DNA from: Streptomyces celluloflavus
Lineage (GTDB): Bacteria > Actinomycetota > Actinomycetes > Streptomycetales > Streptomycetaceae
DNA: 64,000 nucleotides
Direction of reading: 5' to 3'
NCBI GenBank assembly: GCA_000720995.1
Contig: JOEL01000022.1
Location: 36,303 to 100,302 of the forward strand
The position numbers and the translations under genes are program-made. Each line of letters starts with the position of its first letter. Position 1 is the first letter of the stretch. Under the pieces are notes generated by a model that had not been told where the DNA came from, searched no databases, and was given only the letters and a program-made list of their open reading frames with translations. This document shows positions 1 to 8,666 of the stretch, in pieces.

Positions 1-12
1 ACTCGACCAGGG

Positions 13-831
13 TCAGTGGGGGTCGGAGAGCAGCGCGTTGAGCTCCGGGAAGGCCATGCCTTGGGTGAGGGAGTCGTAGCCGCCGGTGCCGAAGAGATCC
101 TGCGCGGTGCGGCGGGCGGCAGCGTAGGCGACCTGTGCCACGCCCGATCCGAGACTGACGCGGGCCACGCCGAGGACACCGAGCTCGGCAACGGTCGGGG
201 TGCCGGGGCCGGCCATGACGTTCAGCGGTACGGAGATGCCCCTGGCCAGTGCGTCGATGGTGGCGGTGTCGGTGACGCCGGGGACGAAGATGCCGTCCGC
301 GCCCGCATCGACGTACATGCGCGCCCGGGACAAGGTTTCCTTGAGACGGGCGTCCGGGGCACCGAGCCCGGACAGGAAGGTGTCGATTCGGGCGTTGAGG
401 AACAGGTCCGCGCCTGCCCGGTCGGCGGTCTGCCGGGCCGTAGCCAGCCGTGTCGCGAGCTCCGTCGGGGGTCGGGTGCCGTCCTCGATGTTGACGCCGA
501 CGGCGCCCGCCGCGAGCACCCCGGCCACGGTCTCGGCAACGCCGGCGGCATCCGTCCCGTACCCGCCCTCGATATCGGCGGTGACCGGAACCGCGACGGC
601 AGCGACGATTCGGCCGATCACTTCCAGCGCCCGGTCCCGGGTAAGGATGTCGCCGTCTGGAGAACCCAGTGACCAGGCGACGCCGGCACTGGTCGTGGCG
701 ATCGCAGCGGCGCCCGCGGCTTCGATGACGCGGGCGCTCGCGACGTCCCAGGCGTTGGGGAGCGCGAGAGGTTCAGTGGGGGTGTGCAGGGAGCGGAAAA
801 GGCGGGCGTTGTCCGGCTGCGCGATGGTCAT
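13..831 (-). CDS. Isocitrate lyase/PEP mutase family protein
   Basis: A 272-residue protein of the isocitrate lyase/phosphoenolpyruvate mutase superfamily. These are TIM-barrel enzymes that form or cleave C-C or C-P bonds in 2-oxo acids with Mg2+. Supporting motifs are NAWDVASARVIEAAG near the N terminus, ADIEGGYG in the metal-binding region and GVNIEDG after it. The Cys-bearing KKCGH loop of true isocitrate lyase is not seen, so it belongs with the short PEP-mutase-like or carboxyvinyl-phosphonate-type members. I start it at the ATG at 831 because the reading frame upstream (to 1056) has no family features. Substrate unknown. It is transcribed away from everything to its right. Confidence 0.85.
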   Translation of the reverse strand: MTIAQPDNARLFRSLHTPTEPLALPNAWDVASARVIEAAGAAAIATTSAGVAWSLGSPDGDILTRDRALEVIGRIVAAVAVPVTADIEGGYGTDAAGVAETVAGVLAAGAVGVNIEDGTRPPTELATRLATARQTADRAGADLFLNARIDTFLSGLGAPDARLKETLSRARMYVDAGADGIFVPGVTDTATIDALARGISVPLNVMAGPGTPTVAELGVLGVARVSLGSGVAQVAYAAARRTAQDLFGTGGYDSLTQGMAFPELNALLSDPH

Positions 832-1026
832 GCGCACAATCAAACATCGGCTGCTGCCCGCCTTCTGGCAAGAATCCGACTCGGACGTCGACCCCACCCG
901 CGGGCGCCTGGCGCACCGGCACGCATGGCCCTGGCTCCGGAGTCGGCCTCCGAAGGACTTCCAGAGCCGACCACTAAGCTCCAGGCCAGACACCTTGCTC
1001 GCTTCGCGCCGGATGTCCCATGAGAC

Positions 1027-1285
1027 ATGCTGAGCGCGAGGAACATTTTTCGGCACTCACCTTGGCCAGGTCATGAGCGTCGCCGAGGCCGCTGCCGCGA
1101 CCCGGCAGACCACCGGGGGCGTCAAGACTGCGGGAGCACTCCTCGATCTCGCCCGCGCTTACGACATCACCATGCCGCTCACGGAAGTGATGTACGCGCT
1201 GCTGCGCGAGAAAGCTACGCTCGCCGAAGCCGCCGCGGCACTGATGCAGCGGGCTCCGAAGCCGGAGCGGACCGACCAGCTCCGC
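1027..1285 (+). pseudogene. gpsA: gpsA 3' fragment (glycerol-3-phosphate dehydrogenase)
   Basis: Residual C-terminal part of an NAD(P)-dependent glycerol-3-phosphate dehydrogenase. The stretch FGTHLGQVMSVAEAAAATRQ followed by TTGGVKTAGALLDLARAYDI and MPLTEVMYALLRE matches the helical C-terminal domain of GpsA. The Rossmann domain is absent. Upstream, LSARN is in a different frame from TFFGTHLG, so there is a frameshift near 1040. It runs directly into a transposase remnant, which indicates an insertion/deletion event. Not functional. Confidence 0.7.
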
Positions 1286-1500
1286 AACCGCAAGAACCGC
1301 GGCTCCGCCGGTGGCCGCCTGCCGGCCTGCGGCAAGACGGTCCGCAGGCAGAGACGCTCCGTCGAGTGCGGTGTCAACCGCCTCAATAGGCACCGTGCGG
1401 TCGCCGCGATGTACCACCCGGCCCGGTCCCGACGCCACGTCACCCACATCAAGACCATCACGTGTCCGGCCAGGCCATGCGGGATATCCCTCGGAGAGAA
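1286..1500 (+). pseudogene. IS5-type transposase C-terminal remnant
   Basis: The reading continues from the gpsA fragment into RNRGSAGGRLPACGK, RQRRSVECGVNRLNRHRAVA and a degenerate HVTHIKTI tail. This is the layout of the C terminus of IS5-family DDE transposases (GGRPP..., R-x-x-VE-x-x-(I/V)NRLK, RAVATRYDK). The glutamate of the DDE triad is in VECG. The upstream catalytic domain is missing, so this is a remnant. No inverted repeats were found around it. Confidence 0.6.
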
Positions 1501-1604
1501 CGCTGGCCCGGAATAGGGGATTTCGCGACTTTCGGCATGCAGTATTCATCTCGGGCGCCTTGCACCGAGGGGCGTCGTGTGCACCGAGATGGAGGAGTGT
1601 GGGT

Positions 1605-4367
1605 ATGGGCAGTGTGCTTCTCGAACGCGAGGAAGCGCTGGCGGCCGCGGCGAGAGCCGGAGAGTCCGCGCGGTCCGGTGCGGGCCGTTGGCTGGTGTTC
1701 GGTGCGGCGGCGGGGACGGGCCGTACCGCCCTGTTGCGGGAGGTGACGGAGCGGGAGGCGGCGGGCGGGGCGATGCGTGTGCTGCGCGCGGACTGTTCGC
1801 CGGAGGAGTCGGGGTTCCCCTTCGCTCTCGTGCGCCAGCTTTTTCCCGAGGACGGGGAGGTGCCCTTCGCGGACCTGCCGGCGGCCGAGGAGCAGATGGT
1901 CTTCCACCGCCTTGTGACCCGCTTGGCGCGGACCGCCGACCGCCGGTCCTTACTTCTGGCCGTCGACGACCTGCACGATGCCGACATGGCGTCACGCCGT
2001 TGGCTCGGCTACCTGGCCCGTCGGCTGGCGGACCTGCCCGTGCTGCTGGTCCTGACCGAGTGCCGGGAGAAGGGCACCGCCGCGCTGCCCGGTGCGACGG
2101 GCACATCCGTGCTGCTCCGCCCGCTGGGCCCGGAGGCCGTGGCCCGTCTGGTGTCCGCCCGCGGACACGGCGCCGACCGGGCCGAGTTGTGTATCCGGGC
2201 GTGCGCCGGCAATCCGGTGCTGGTGCACGCCCTCCTCGCCGACCTCCGCGAGGGGTCACTGCCCCGCAGCCTGTCCGAGCTGGGCGGAAGCCGCTACCGC
2301 GACGCGATCGTCCATTGGATACGGACCCGGGCGACCCCGTGGTCGCGCCGCCTCTCCCTGGCGCTCGCCGTGGCCGGGAACGGCGCCGCGCTGCTCGGCG
2401 GGGCCCTGCTCCACGAGGCCGCCGGCCTCTGCCCGGACCACCGCGCCGCGTCCGCGGGCGCGTCCGCCCTCCGCCGCCTCTTCGCCCACCCGCTGGCACG
2501 CGAGGCCGCCCTGGCGGCGGCCGATCCGGCCGAACTGGGCGCGCTGCGCGGCCGTATCGCCCGCCTGCTCGACGAGCGCGGCGCGCCCACGGCGGACGTC
2601 GCCGCCCAACTGCTCCACCTCGACCGGCCCGGCGAGGAGTGGATGACGCAGTCCCTGGAGGACGCGGCCGAGGACGCCGTACGCGGCGGCCGGGTCGACG
2701 AGGCCACCGCATTCCTCCGCCACGCCCTCACCGCTCAGCTCGCCCCCGCCCGCCGCGCCGGGCTCACCCTGCGCCTCGGCGCCCTGGAGCTGCCCCACAG
2801 CGCGGATGCCGGCATCCGCAGGCTGCGCGCGGCGCTGGAGCTGCACGCCGACCGTCGTGAACGCGCCGCTGTCGCACCCGCCCTCGGCGCGGCGCTCGTC
2901 GCCCGGGGCCGCACGGACACCGCCATGCGCGTCATGAGCCAAGTGGGCAGCGCCGTGGACGACGGCGAGCTCGACCGCGTGCTGCAGACCACCGCCGCCG
3001 TCATGGCCTCGCACGACGCGGTCGCGTGGCGCAACGCCGTCGCCCGCATGCGGGAACTGGCGGCGACGGCCCCCGCCGCCGTCGAGCCGCTCGCCTACGG
3101 CCTGGTCACCGAGTACGAGGTCGGGACCGGCCGGCTGTCGGCGGCCGAGGCCCTCGGCCGTGTGCTGCCACGGCTGGCCGCACCGGTGGACCCCCGGCTC
3201 CGCGACGGCTGGCTGGGAACCGCGGCCACCTTGCTGCAGTGGGCCGACCGGCTGGACGAGGCACGCGCCCTCGCCGAAGAGGCCCTCCCCGCCTCGCCCG
3301 CGCTCCCGGATCTGACGGACATCGGCCGACAGTGCCTGATCAGCGTACGGGCCGAAGCGGCCCTGTGGGCCGGTGACTTCCGGCGCGTGATCGCCGAGAA
3401 CGCCCCGCTCCTCGCCGCGTGCGCCGGGCAGGGGATCCGCATGCCCCACCTGGTGTCCATGGTGGCACTCGCCCACTGCGAACTCGGCCACCGTGCCCAC
3501 GCCCGGCGGCTGCTGGCCGGCCTCGACGAGGAGAGCGCCGGCAGCTCCTGGGAATGGAACGAACTGCACTGCGCCAGAGCCTTTCTGCACATGGCCGAGG
3601 GCAACTGGCAGGCCGCCCTCGACGACTACCTGTCCTGCGGCCGCGGCCAGAGTGCCCGCGATTTCGTCAGCCCTGTGGCCACCCCCTGGCGCTCCGGCGC
3701 CGCCCTCGCCCTGGTCGGACTCGGACAGCCGGCGAGAGCCCTGGACCTCGCCGAGGAGGAACTGCGCCACGCGCGGACCTGGGGGACACCCCGCACGGTC
3801 AGCCGGGCACTGCGGGCCCGTGCCGCGGCCGTGGGCGGCCGCCGGGGGCTCGAATCGCTGAGCGAGGCCGTGGCCGTGCTGCGGACCGCACCGGCCCCCG
3901 TCGAACTCGTCGAGACCCTCCTCGACCTGGGCCGCGCGCGGATCGACGCCGGGAACAGCCGCAAGGGCCGCGAGGACCTGCACGAGGCCCACGCCCTGGC
4001 ACTGCGCCTGCTGGCCCCCGATCCCGCCGACCCCGCCGGCCACCCGGACGCGCCCGCCACCGGACGCCTGCTCCGCGCCACCGGTAACGCCCTGCGGGCC
4101 AGCGGCGCCCGCGGGACCCGCCGGGACACCACGGGCAGCGCCGCACTCACCCGGGCGGAGCGGCGCATCGTCGAGCTGGCGGCCCAGGGCCAGACGAACG
4201 CCCAGATCGGCGAGGTGCTCCACCTGGCCCGCCGCACCGTGGAGACCCACCTCACCCACGCCTACCGCAAACTCGGCGTGACCCGCCGCACCCAGCTCGC
4301 CTCCCGGCTGACCGGGGCGGGCGCGGCGGCCTCCTCCGGCGCGCGGAGCCTCATCGCATCCGGCTGA
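1605..4367 (+). CDS. LuxR-family LAL regulator with TTA codon
   Basis: A 920-residue large ATP-binding LuxR-type (LAL) transcriptional regulator. The N terminus has a P-loop-like GAAAGTGRTA (residues 33-42; Arg replaces the usual Lys of GKT) and a Walker B-like LLLAVDDLHDAD near 115. A long helical, TPR-like middle follows. The C terminus (about 845-905) is a LuxR helix-turn-helix with LTRAERRIVELAAQG, NAQIGEVLHLARRTVETHL and RKLGV. The start is the ATG at 1605, preceded by GGAGGA at 1591-1596. Codon 116 (1950-1952) is TTA, the rare leucine codon read by the bldA tRNA in Streptomyces, so translation is probably tied to development. Its position just upstream of a co-oriented enzyme set suggests it is the cluster activator. 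The Lys-to-Arg change in the P-loop may weaken ATP hydrolysis; that is inference. Confidence 0.88.
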   Translation: MGSVLLEREEALAAAARAGESARSGAGRWLVFGAAAGTGRTALLREVTEREAAGGAMRVLRADCSPEESGFPFALVRQLFPEDGEVPFADLPAAEEQMVFHRLVTRLARTADRRSLLLAVDDLHDADMASRRWLGYLARRLADLPVLLVLTECREKGTAALPGATGTSVLLRPLGPEAVARLVSARGHGADRAELCIRACAGNPVLVHALLADLREGSLPRSLSELGGSRYRDAIVHWIRTRATPWSRRLSLALAVAGNGAALLGGALLHEAAGLCPDHRAASAGASALRRLFAHPLAREAALAAADPAELGALRGRIARLLDERGAPTADVAAQLLHLDRPGEEWMTQSLEDAAEDAVRGGRVDEATAFLRHALTAQLAPARRAGLTLRLGALELPHSADAGIRRLRAALELHADRRERAAVAPALGAALVARGRTDTAMRVMSQVGSAVDDGELDRVLQTTAAVMASHDAVAWRNAVARMRELAATAPAAVEPLAYGLVTEYEVGTGRLSAAEALGRVLPRLAAPVDPRLRDGWLGTAATLLQWADRLDEARALAEEALPASPALPDLTDIGRQCLISVRAEAALWAGDFRRVIAENAPLLAACAGQGIRMPHLVSMVALAHCELGHRAHARRLLAGLDEESAGSSWEWNELHCARAFLHMAEGNWQAALDDYLSCGRGQSARDFVSPVATPWRSGAALALVGLGQPARALDLAEEELRHARTWGTPRTVSRALRARAAAVGGRRGLESLSEAVAVLRTAPAPVELVETLLDLGRARIDAGNSRKGREDLHEAHALALRLLAPDPADPAGHPDAPATGRLLRATGNALRASGARGTRRDTTGSAALTRAERRIVELAAQGQTNAQIGEVLHLARRTVETHLTHAYRKLGVTRRTQLASRLTGAGAAASSGARSLIASG

Positions 4368-4401
4368 CCAGGGCCGTCGCCCGCGCCGGGCGACCACCGG
4401 G

Positions 4402-4487
4402 ATCGTGGATCTCCACGATGGCCGTCAAGATCCCCCGCACGGCAGGCTGACCTGAGAACACCAGCCGGACCAGGAGCGCCTCCTGGT
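4402..4487. promoter_or_regulatory. Two short inverted repeats upstream of the cluster
   Basis: Between the LAL gene and the next gene are two perfect hairpins. ATCGTGG/CCACGAT has a 4-nt loop (4402-4419). ACCAGGAG/CTCCTGGT has a 3-nt spacer (4469-4476 and 4480-4487). The first may terminate the regulator transcript. The second lies about 60 nt ahead of the next start codon and could be an operator. The rest of 4368-4536 shows nothing else. Confidence 0.35.
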
Positions 4488-4548
4488 TCCGGCCCAGCCG
4501 CAGCAAGTCCGTTCTCACGAGGAATGCACGCCTGGCGTGGGTGGATAT

Positions 4549-6225
4549 ATGTCGGTATCTGATGTTACTTCGCGTCGCACCGTCCCCGGCGGGGGAGTGG
4601 GGGATCCTCATCCGCCGGGCCCGTGCGAAGTGCTGGAGGGCCCGCTCGGCGCCGGTGACCTGCTGGCGGCCGTGCGCGCGGTCCTCGACGGCCACGGCGG
4701 GGCGCCGGCGCGACCCGAGCTGACCGTGCACGGGCCCGGCCAGTACACGGTGCGGGTGGGCGGCGACCGGCTGGACATCCGCAGCCGGCCGCTGTCCGAC
4801 CAGCCGCCCGGCACCCTGGACCCCGTCCTCGACGGGCCGGGGGCCCGCCGGATCGTGCTCACCGCCTCCGGCGCCCCCTCGGAGCGGGCCCGCGACCTGT
4901 TCACCGCGCTGACCGAGGCGATCGGTCGGCGGGCCCGGTGCTACACCGCGGCCGAGGCCGCCGCCATCGCGGCCGGCATGCCGCTGACGGACCGCTATGC
5001 CCGGCCCGAACCGGCGCTCGCCGGATGGGCGTTGATCTTCCGGGACCACTATGTGGAGAACAGCGTCGGCTTCCTGCTGGCCATGGAGCGCGCCGGACTC
5101 GACCCCGAGTGGATCTTCGCGCTGTCCAAGGGCGACCGGACGCAGCACCGCGAGCGGGTGCACTCCTGGTTCCTGCGCCGCGGCTACGCCAGCGACACCC
5201 TGGACAACTCCGTCATCAACGGCACGGCCGGAGCGGCGGAAGCGGCCCGCGCACGGGCGGTGGACGCCCAGGTGGCCGACTTCGTCCGCCGGGCGCACGC
5301 CGCCGGCCGCAAGGTCCTGGTCATCGACGACGGCGGCCTGCTCGCCCAGGGCTACGGCGCCGACGGACCGGGACCGCGGGTGGACGCCGCCATCGAACTG
5401 ACGGTCAGCGGGCTCAAGCGCATCACGGCCGCCCCCGGCGAACTGGCCGTCCCCGTACTGAACATGGCCCGCTCCCAGCTGAAGTCACGGCTGGGCTACA
5501 ACGAGATCGCCGACTCCTGCGTGCGCCGGCTGCGGGCGATCGTGCCCGGCCAGAAATTCATCGGCCGGCACGTCCTGCTGCTGGGCTACGGCACCCTGGG
5601 CGCACGGGCGGCCCGCTCGCTGCGGGCGCTGGGCTGCCGGGTCGCCGTGGTGGACACCGACATCCTGGCGCTGATCACCGCCGCCGAGGACGGCTTCGAG
5701 ACCCACCGCAGCATCGCCGAGGCCCTCGACCGGCAGCGGCCGTTCCTCATCCTCGGCAGCAGCGGCGGCACCGCCGTCACCGCCGAGGACGTGCCGCTGC
5801 TGCCCGACGGCGTGCTGCTGGCCGGCTTCGCCACCAAGGACTTCAGCGTGCTGACCGACGGCTACCCCGGTGCCACCGCGCAGCGCATCCCGCACGTCGG
5901 CGTGCGCTACGACCTGCCGCACGCCACCACCGCCACCGTGCTGGGCGACGGCCGCTCGCTGAACCTCTTCGAGTACGAGGGCATCGCCAACCGCGGCTAC
6001 GACGCCTACCGCGCCGGCACCCTGCTCGCCGCGCTCGCCCTCTGCCGCGATCCGGAGCGGTTCCCGCCCGGCCTCCACCTGGAGCCGGTGGACCGGATCA
6101 TCGACGACGCCGGGCTGTTCGACGCGTACTACACCCAGTACCTGTGCGCGCGGTCCGCCCCGCTGGGCACCGGAGCGTTCGCCGGCACCGCTGAGACCTC
6201 CGGTGAGGACGCCCATGCCCGGTAG
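4549..6225 (+). CDS. S-adenosylhomocysteine hydrolase-like NAD enzyme
   Basis: A 558-residue protein whose C-terminal two-thirds resemble S-adenosylhomocysteine hydrolase, which oxidises a ribose 3'-OH with bound NAD. Matching blocks are DDGGL (260-264), IELTVSGLKRI (about 282-292), VPVLNMARSQLKSR (301-314), the Rossmann motif GYGTLG (346-351) and a late DGRSLNLFEYEG. In genuine SAHH the second block reads EETTTGV and the third ends in K...DN. Here the Lys is kept (K312), but the Asp before the Asn is not evident. The N-terminal 150 residues are unlike SAHH. I infer a dehydrogenase or hydrolase acting on a nucleoside or sugar-like intermediate rather than housekeeping SAHH. The start is the ATG at 4549; a GTG at 4537 is possible. 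It overlaps the next gene by 11 nt, so the two are translationally coupled. Confidence 0.72.
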   Translation: MSVSDVTSRRTVPGGGVGDPHPPGPCEVLEGPLGAGDLLAAVRAVLDGHGGAPARPELTVHGPGQYTVRVGGDRLDIRSRPLSDQPPGTLDPVLDGPGARRIVLTASGAPSERARDLFTALTEAIGRRARCYTAAEAAAIAAGMPLTDRYARPEPALAGWALIFRDHYVENSVGFLLAMERAGLDPEWIFALSKGDRTQHRERVHSWFLRRGYASDTLDNSVINGTAGAAEAARARAVDAQVADFVRRAHAAGRKVLVIDDGGLLAQGYGADGPGPRVDAAIELTVSGLKRITAAPGELAVPVLNMARSQLKSRLGYNEIADSCVRRLRAIVPGQKFIGRHVLLLGYGTLGARAARSLRALGCRVAVVDTDILALITAAEDGFETHRSIAEALDRQRPFLILGSSGGTAVTAEDVPLLPDGVLLAGFATKDFSVLTDGYPGATAQRIPHVGVRYDLPHATTATVLGDGRSLNLFEYEGIANRGYDAYRAGTLLAALALCRDPERFPPGLHLEPVDRIIDDAGLFDAYYTQYLCARSAPLGTGAFAGTAETSGEDAHAR

Positions 6226-7336
6226 GCCGCATGTGTGCGTCGTCGGCCACGGCGTGGCCGGCCGGCTGCACCGCCAACTGCTCGACGCCATGGGCATATC
6301 CGTGTCCGTCGTCGACCCCACCGCCCCCGGCCGCGGCACCCCCTTACCCACCGCCGCCACCGTGGGGGAACTGTCCACGGACCGGCCGGTGGACGTCTGG
6401 TCGGTCTGCACCCCGACCGCCGGCCATGTACAGACCGTGGCCGCCGTCCTCGCCCGCGACCCCGAGGCCCGCATCCTGCTGGAGAAGCCGGCCTGCCGGT
6501 CCTGGGAGGGCCCCGAACTCACCGCGCTGCTCGGCGCGTACGACCGGGCCCGGCTGGTGGTGATGAACCAGTACGCGCACGCCAAGGCCCCCGCCATACT
6601 TGAGGCCGTACGCGCCGAATTCGCCCCCCGGCACCCGGTGGCGGCCATCCGCGTCGCCTTCTGCAAGGACCGCCGCGAGGACATCGCGGCCGGCCGCTTC
6701 GTCGACCTCGACTACGGCGTCTTCGGCTACGAGTGGCTGCACATGCTCGCCGTCCTCGGCGGCTTCCTGCCCGCCCGGGCCTTCGACCACTATCTGCTGG
6801 CCGGGCCCGAGCCACAGGCCGTACGGATCGCCCGTGACCCCCACCTGGTCAGCACCGCGGCCCACGACACCACGACACTGAGCGCGGGTGCCGGCCTCGC
6901 GGGCGAGGTCGAGGTCGAGCTGTACTCCACCATCGTCGGCCCCGACGCCCCGCACGCGGCCCCCGCGCCCTCCTGGGCCCGGCGCACCGCACCCGCCGCC
7001 GACAGCCGGCTGCGGCTGGCCCGGATCGAGGCCGGACCGGTCCTCCTCACCCTGGAACTCGACCCGGTCTTCCTGCCCAACGGCACCCGGCTGCCCCGCA
7101 ACACCCACCGGCTGACCATGGACGGGCCGCACGGTCACCGAGAGTGGCTGATCCCCGACTCTCCGATGGACAACGCGCTGCGGCACGGCATCGCGGCCCT
7201 GCTCGGCCCCGGCCCGCGCCCCGCGCTGGACCTGCGGTCCCTCGACCGCATCGGCCGGCTGGCCGAACTGGCCCGCACCGAACGCCCCGCACCCTCCAGC
7301 CCCCCGACCCCCGCCGCCCTGCCGACCCGACTGTGA
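6215..7336 (+). CDS. Gfo/Idh/MocA-family oxidoreductase
   Basis: A 373-residue NAD(P)-dependent oxidoreductase. The N-terminal Rossmann segment is CVVGHGVAGRLH (8-19), and the family signature EKP is at 90-92 in ILLEKPACRSW. The expected C-terminal beta-sheet domain with a DLDYGVFGYEWLHM substrate-site helix follows. Such enzymes oxidise or reduce a sugar, cyclitol or related hydroxyl. The start is the ATG at 6215 with GAGG at 6205-6208; the gene begins inside the preceding one. Codon 44 (6344-6346) is TTA, the second rare bldA-dependent codon in this cluster. Sequence is only distantly like the second Gfo/Idh protein at 8667, so the two probably act on different intermediates. Confidence 0.78.
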   Translation: MPGRPHVCVVGHGVAGRLHRQLLDAMGISVSVVDPTAPGRGTPLPTAATVGELSTDRPVDVWSVCTPTAGHVQTVAAVLARDPEARILLEKPACRSWEGPELTALLGAYDRARLVVMNQYAHAKAPAILEAVRAEFAPRHPVAAIRVAFCKDRREDIAAGRFVDLDYGVFGYEWLHMLAVLGGFLPARAFDHYLLAGPEPQAVRIARDPHLVSTAAHDTTTLSAGAGLAGEVEVELYSTIVGPDAPHAAPAPSWARRTAPAADSRLRLARIEAGPVLLTLELDPVFLPNGTRLPRNTHRLTMDGPHGHREWLIPDSPMDNALRHGIAALLGPGPRPALDLRSLDRIGRLAELARTERPAPSSPPTPAALPTRL

Positions 7337-7349
7337 GAGTGAACTGCCC

Positions 7350-8657
7350 ATGAGCCGGATCTGCCTCGTCATCCCCAGCAACAAGTTCGACCAGTACTTC
7401 ATCCAGCTCCCCCTGGACGCCGTCACCGCCGCCGGCCAACTGAGGGCGGAGGGCCACACCGTCACCGTGTGGGACCAGCGGCTCCAGGAGGCGCCCGACG
7501 GTGAGGAGTGCGACCTGCTGGTCGTCTTCTCCGCGATCGCCGACCGCGCCCAGTGTTACCCGCTGGAGCTGGACTCCGTACGGGCCGCCGTCGAGCGCGC
7601 CGCGTCCCGCTACCCCACGGCCCGCACCGTCGCGGTCGGCCCGCACGGCACCCACCTGCCCGCCTCCACCCGCGCCGAGCTGGGCGTGGACCACATCGCC
7701 TGCGGCGAGACCGATTCGGCCACCGTCGGCGCGGTCCGCGCCCTGCTGGCCGGCGCCGACGCACCCGTGCTCCCGGGCGCCGCCACCCCGCACAACCTGC
7801 TGGACTCACCCGAGCCCCGCCCCCGTCCCTTCCCCAACCTCCCCCTGGAGGAACTCGCCTTCCCCGCCTACGACCTGGTGCCCACCGCCGACTACACGGC
7901 CGAGGTCATCTCCGGTGGGCTGCCGCTGCCCGGCCCCTGCGGCATGGTGCTCGCCGCCCGCGGCTGCACCTACGGCTGCACCTTCTGTCACCTGCCGTTC
8001 GGCACCAAGATGCGCAACCAGCCGCTGGACCGGGTGGTGCGCGAGATCGAGGCCCAGCAGGCCGCGGGCCTGGAGTTCGTGTTCTTCCTCGACTACGTCT
8101 TCGGCATCAACCGCACCTTCTACGGCGAGCTGTGCGCCCGGCTGGAGGGCCGCGGGGTGGGCTGGGTCGGCCAGACCCGCGCCGAGGTCGTCCTCAAGAA
8201 CGACGTCACCGCCTGGGCGCGGGCCGGCTGCCAGGGCATGTGGCTGGGCGCCGAATCGCCCGCCATCGCCGACACCGGCGTCCACAAGCGGGTCAGCGAG
8301 GCACAGATCGAGGAGGCCGTCCTCAAACTGCGGGACGCCGGCATCACCCCCTTCGCCTTCGTGCTGCTGGGGCTGCCGCAGGACCAGGCGTGCATCTCCG
8401 GCCGCCTGGTCGACTGGGCCGCGAAGCTGCCCGCCTGGTTCGGCATCAACCAGCTCTATCTGCGGCCCGGCACCACCCTCTACGACCAGCTCGCGCCCCA
8501 GTACAACGGCGGGGTGCAGCCCGCCACCTGGCGTGAGGTCCAGGAGGTCACCCGCCGCTACCGCGCCGCCTACCCCACCGACCTGGACCACCAGCAGCGG
8601 CGGCTCACCGAACTCCCCAACTACCTGGGCAACGCCATCGCCCCGGTGACGGGCTGA
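7350..8657 (+). CDS. B12-binding-type radical SAM protein
   Basis: A 435-residue radical SAM enzyme with an N-terminal cobalamin-binding-like domain (about 1-140; MSRICLVIPSNKF then GHTVTVWDQRL). The 4Fe-4S cluster motif is CTYGCTFC with Cys206, Cys210 and Cys213 (CxxxCxxC). The N-terminal domain lacks the DxHxxG lower-ligand motif, as do many base-off class B enzymes. Downstream blocks FFLDYVFGINR, GQTRAEVV and ITPFAFVLLGLP are typical of B12-radical SAM methylases and BchE/cyclase-like members. The likely reaction is methylation or rearrangement at an unactivated carbon; the substrate cannot be read from sequence. It follows the Gfo/Idh gene by 13 nt in the same operon. Confidence 0.85.
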   Translation: MSRICLVIPSNKFDQYFIQLPLDAVTAAGQLRAEGHTVTVWDQRLQEAPDGEECDLLVVFSAIADRAQCYPLELDSVRAAVERAASRYPTARTVAVGPHGTHLPASTRAELGVDHIACGETDSATVGAVRALLAGADAPVLPGAATPHNLLDSPEPRPRPFPNLPLEELAFPAYDLVPTADYTAEVISGGLPLPGPCGMVLAARGCTYGCTFCHLPFGTKMRNQPLDRVVREIEAQQAAGLEFVFFLDYVFGINRTFYGELCARLEGRGVGWVGQTRAEVVLKNDVTAWARAGCQGMWLGAESPAIADTGVHKRVSEAQIEEAVLKLRDAGITPFAFVLLGLPQDQACISGRLVDWAAKLPAWFGINQLYLRPGTTLYDQLAPQYNGGVQPATWREVQEVTRRYRAAYPTDLDHQQRRLTELPNYLGNAIAPVTG

Positions 8658-8666
8658 GGAGGCGCC

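Noticed and set aside
2256-4397. A 713-codon minus-strand frame opposite the LAL regulator
   Set aside because: Shadow of the LAL gene; no recognisable domain, and the plus strand has clear P-loop and LuxR motifs.
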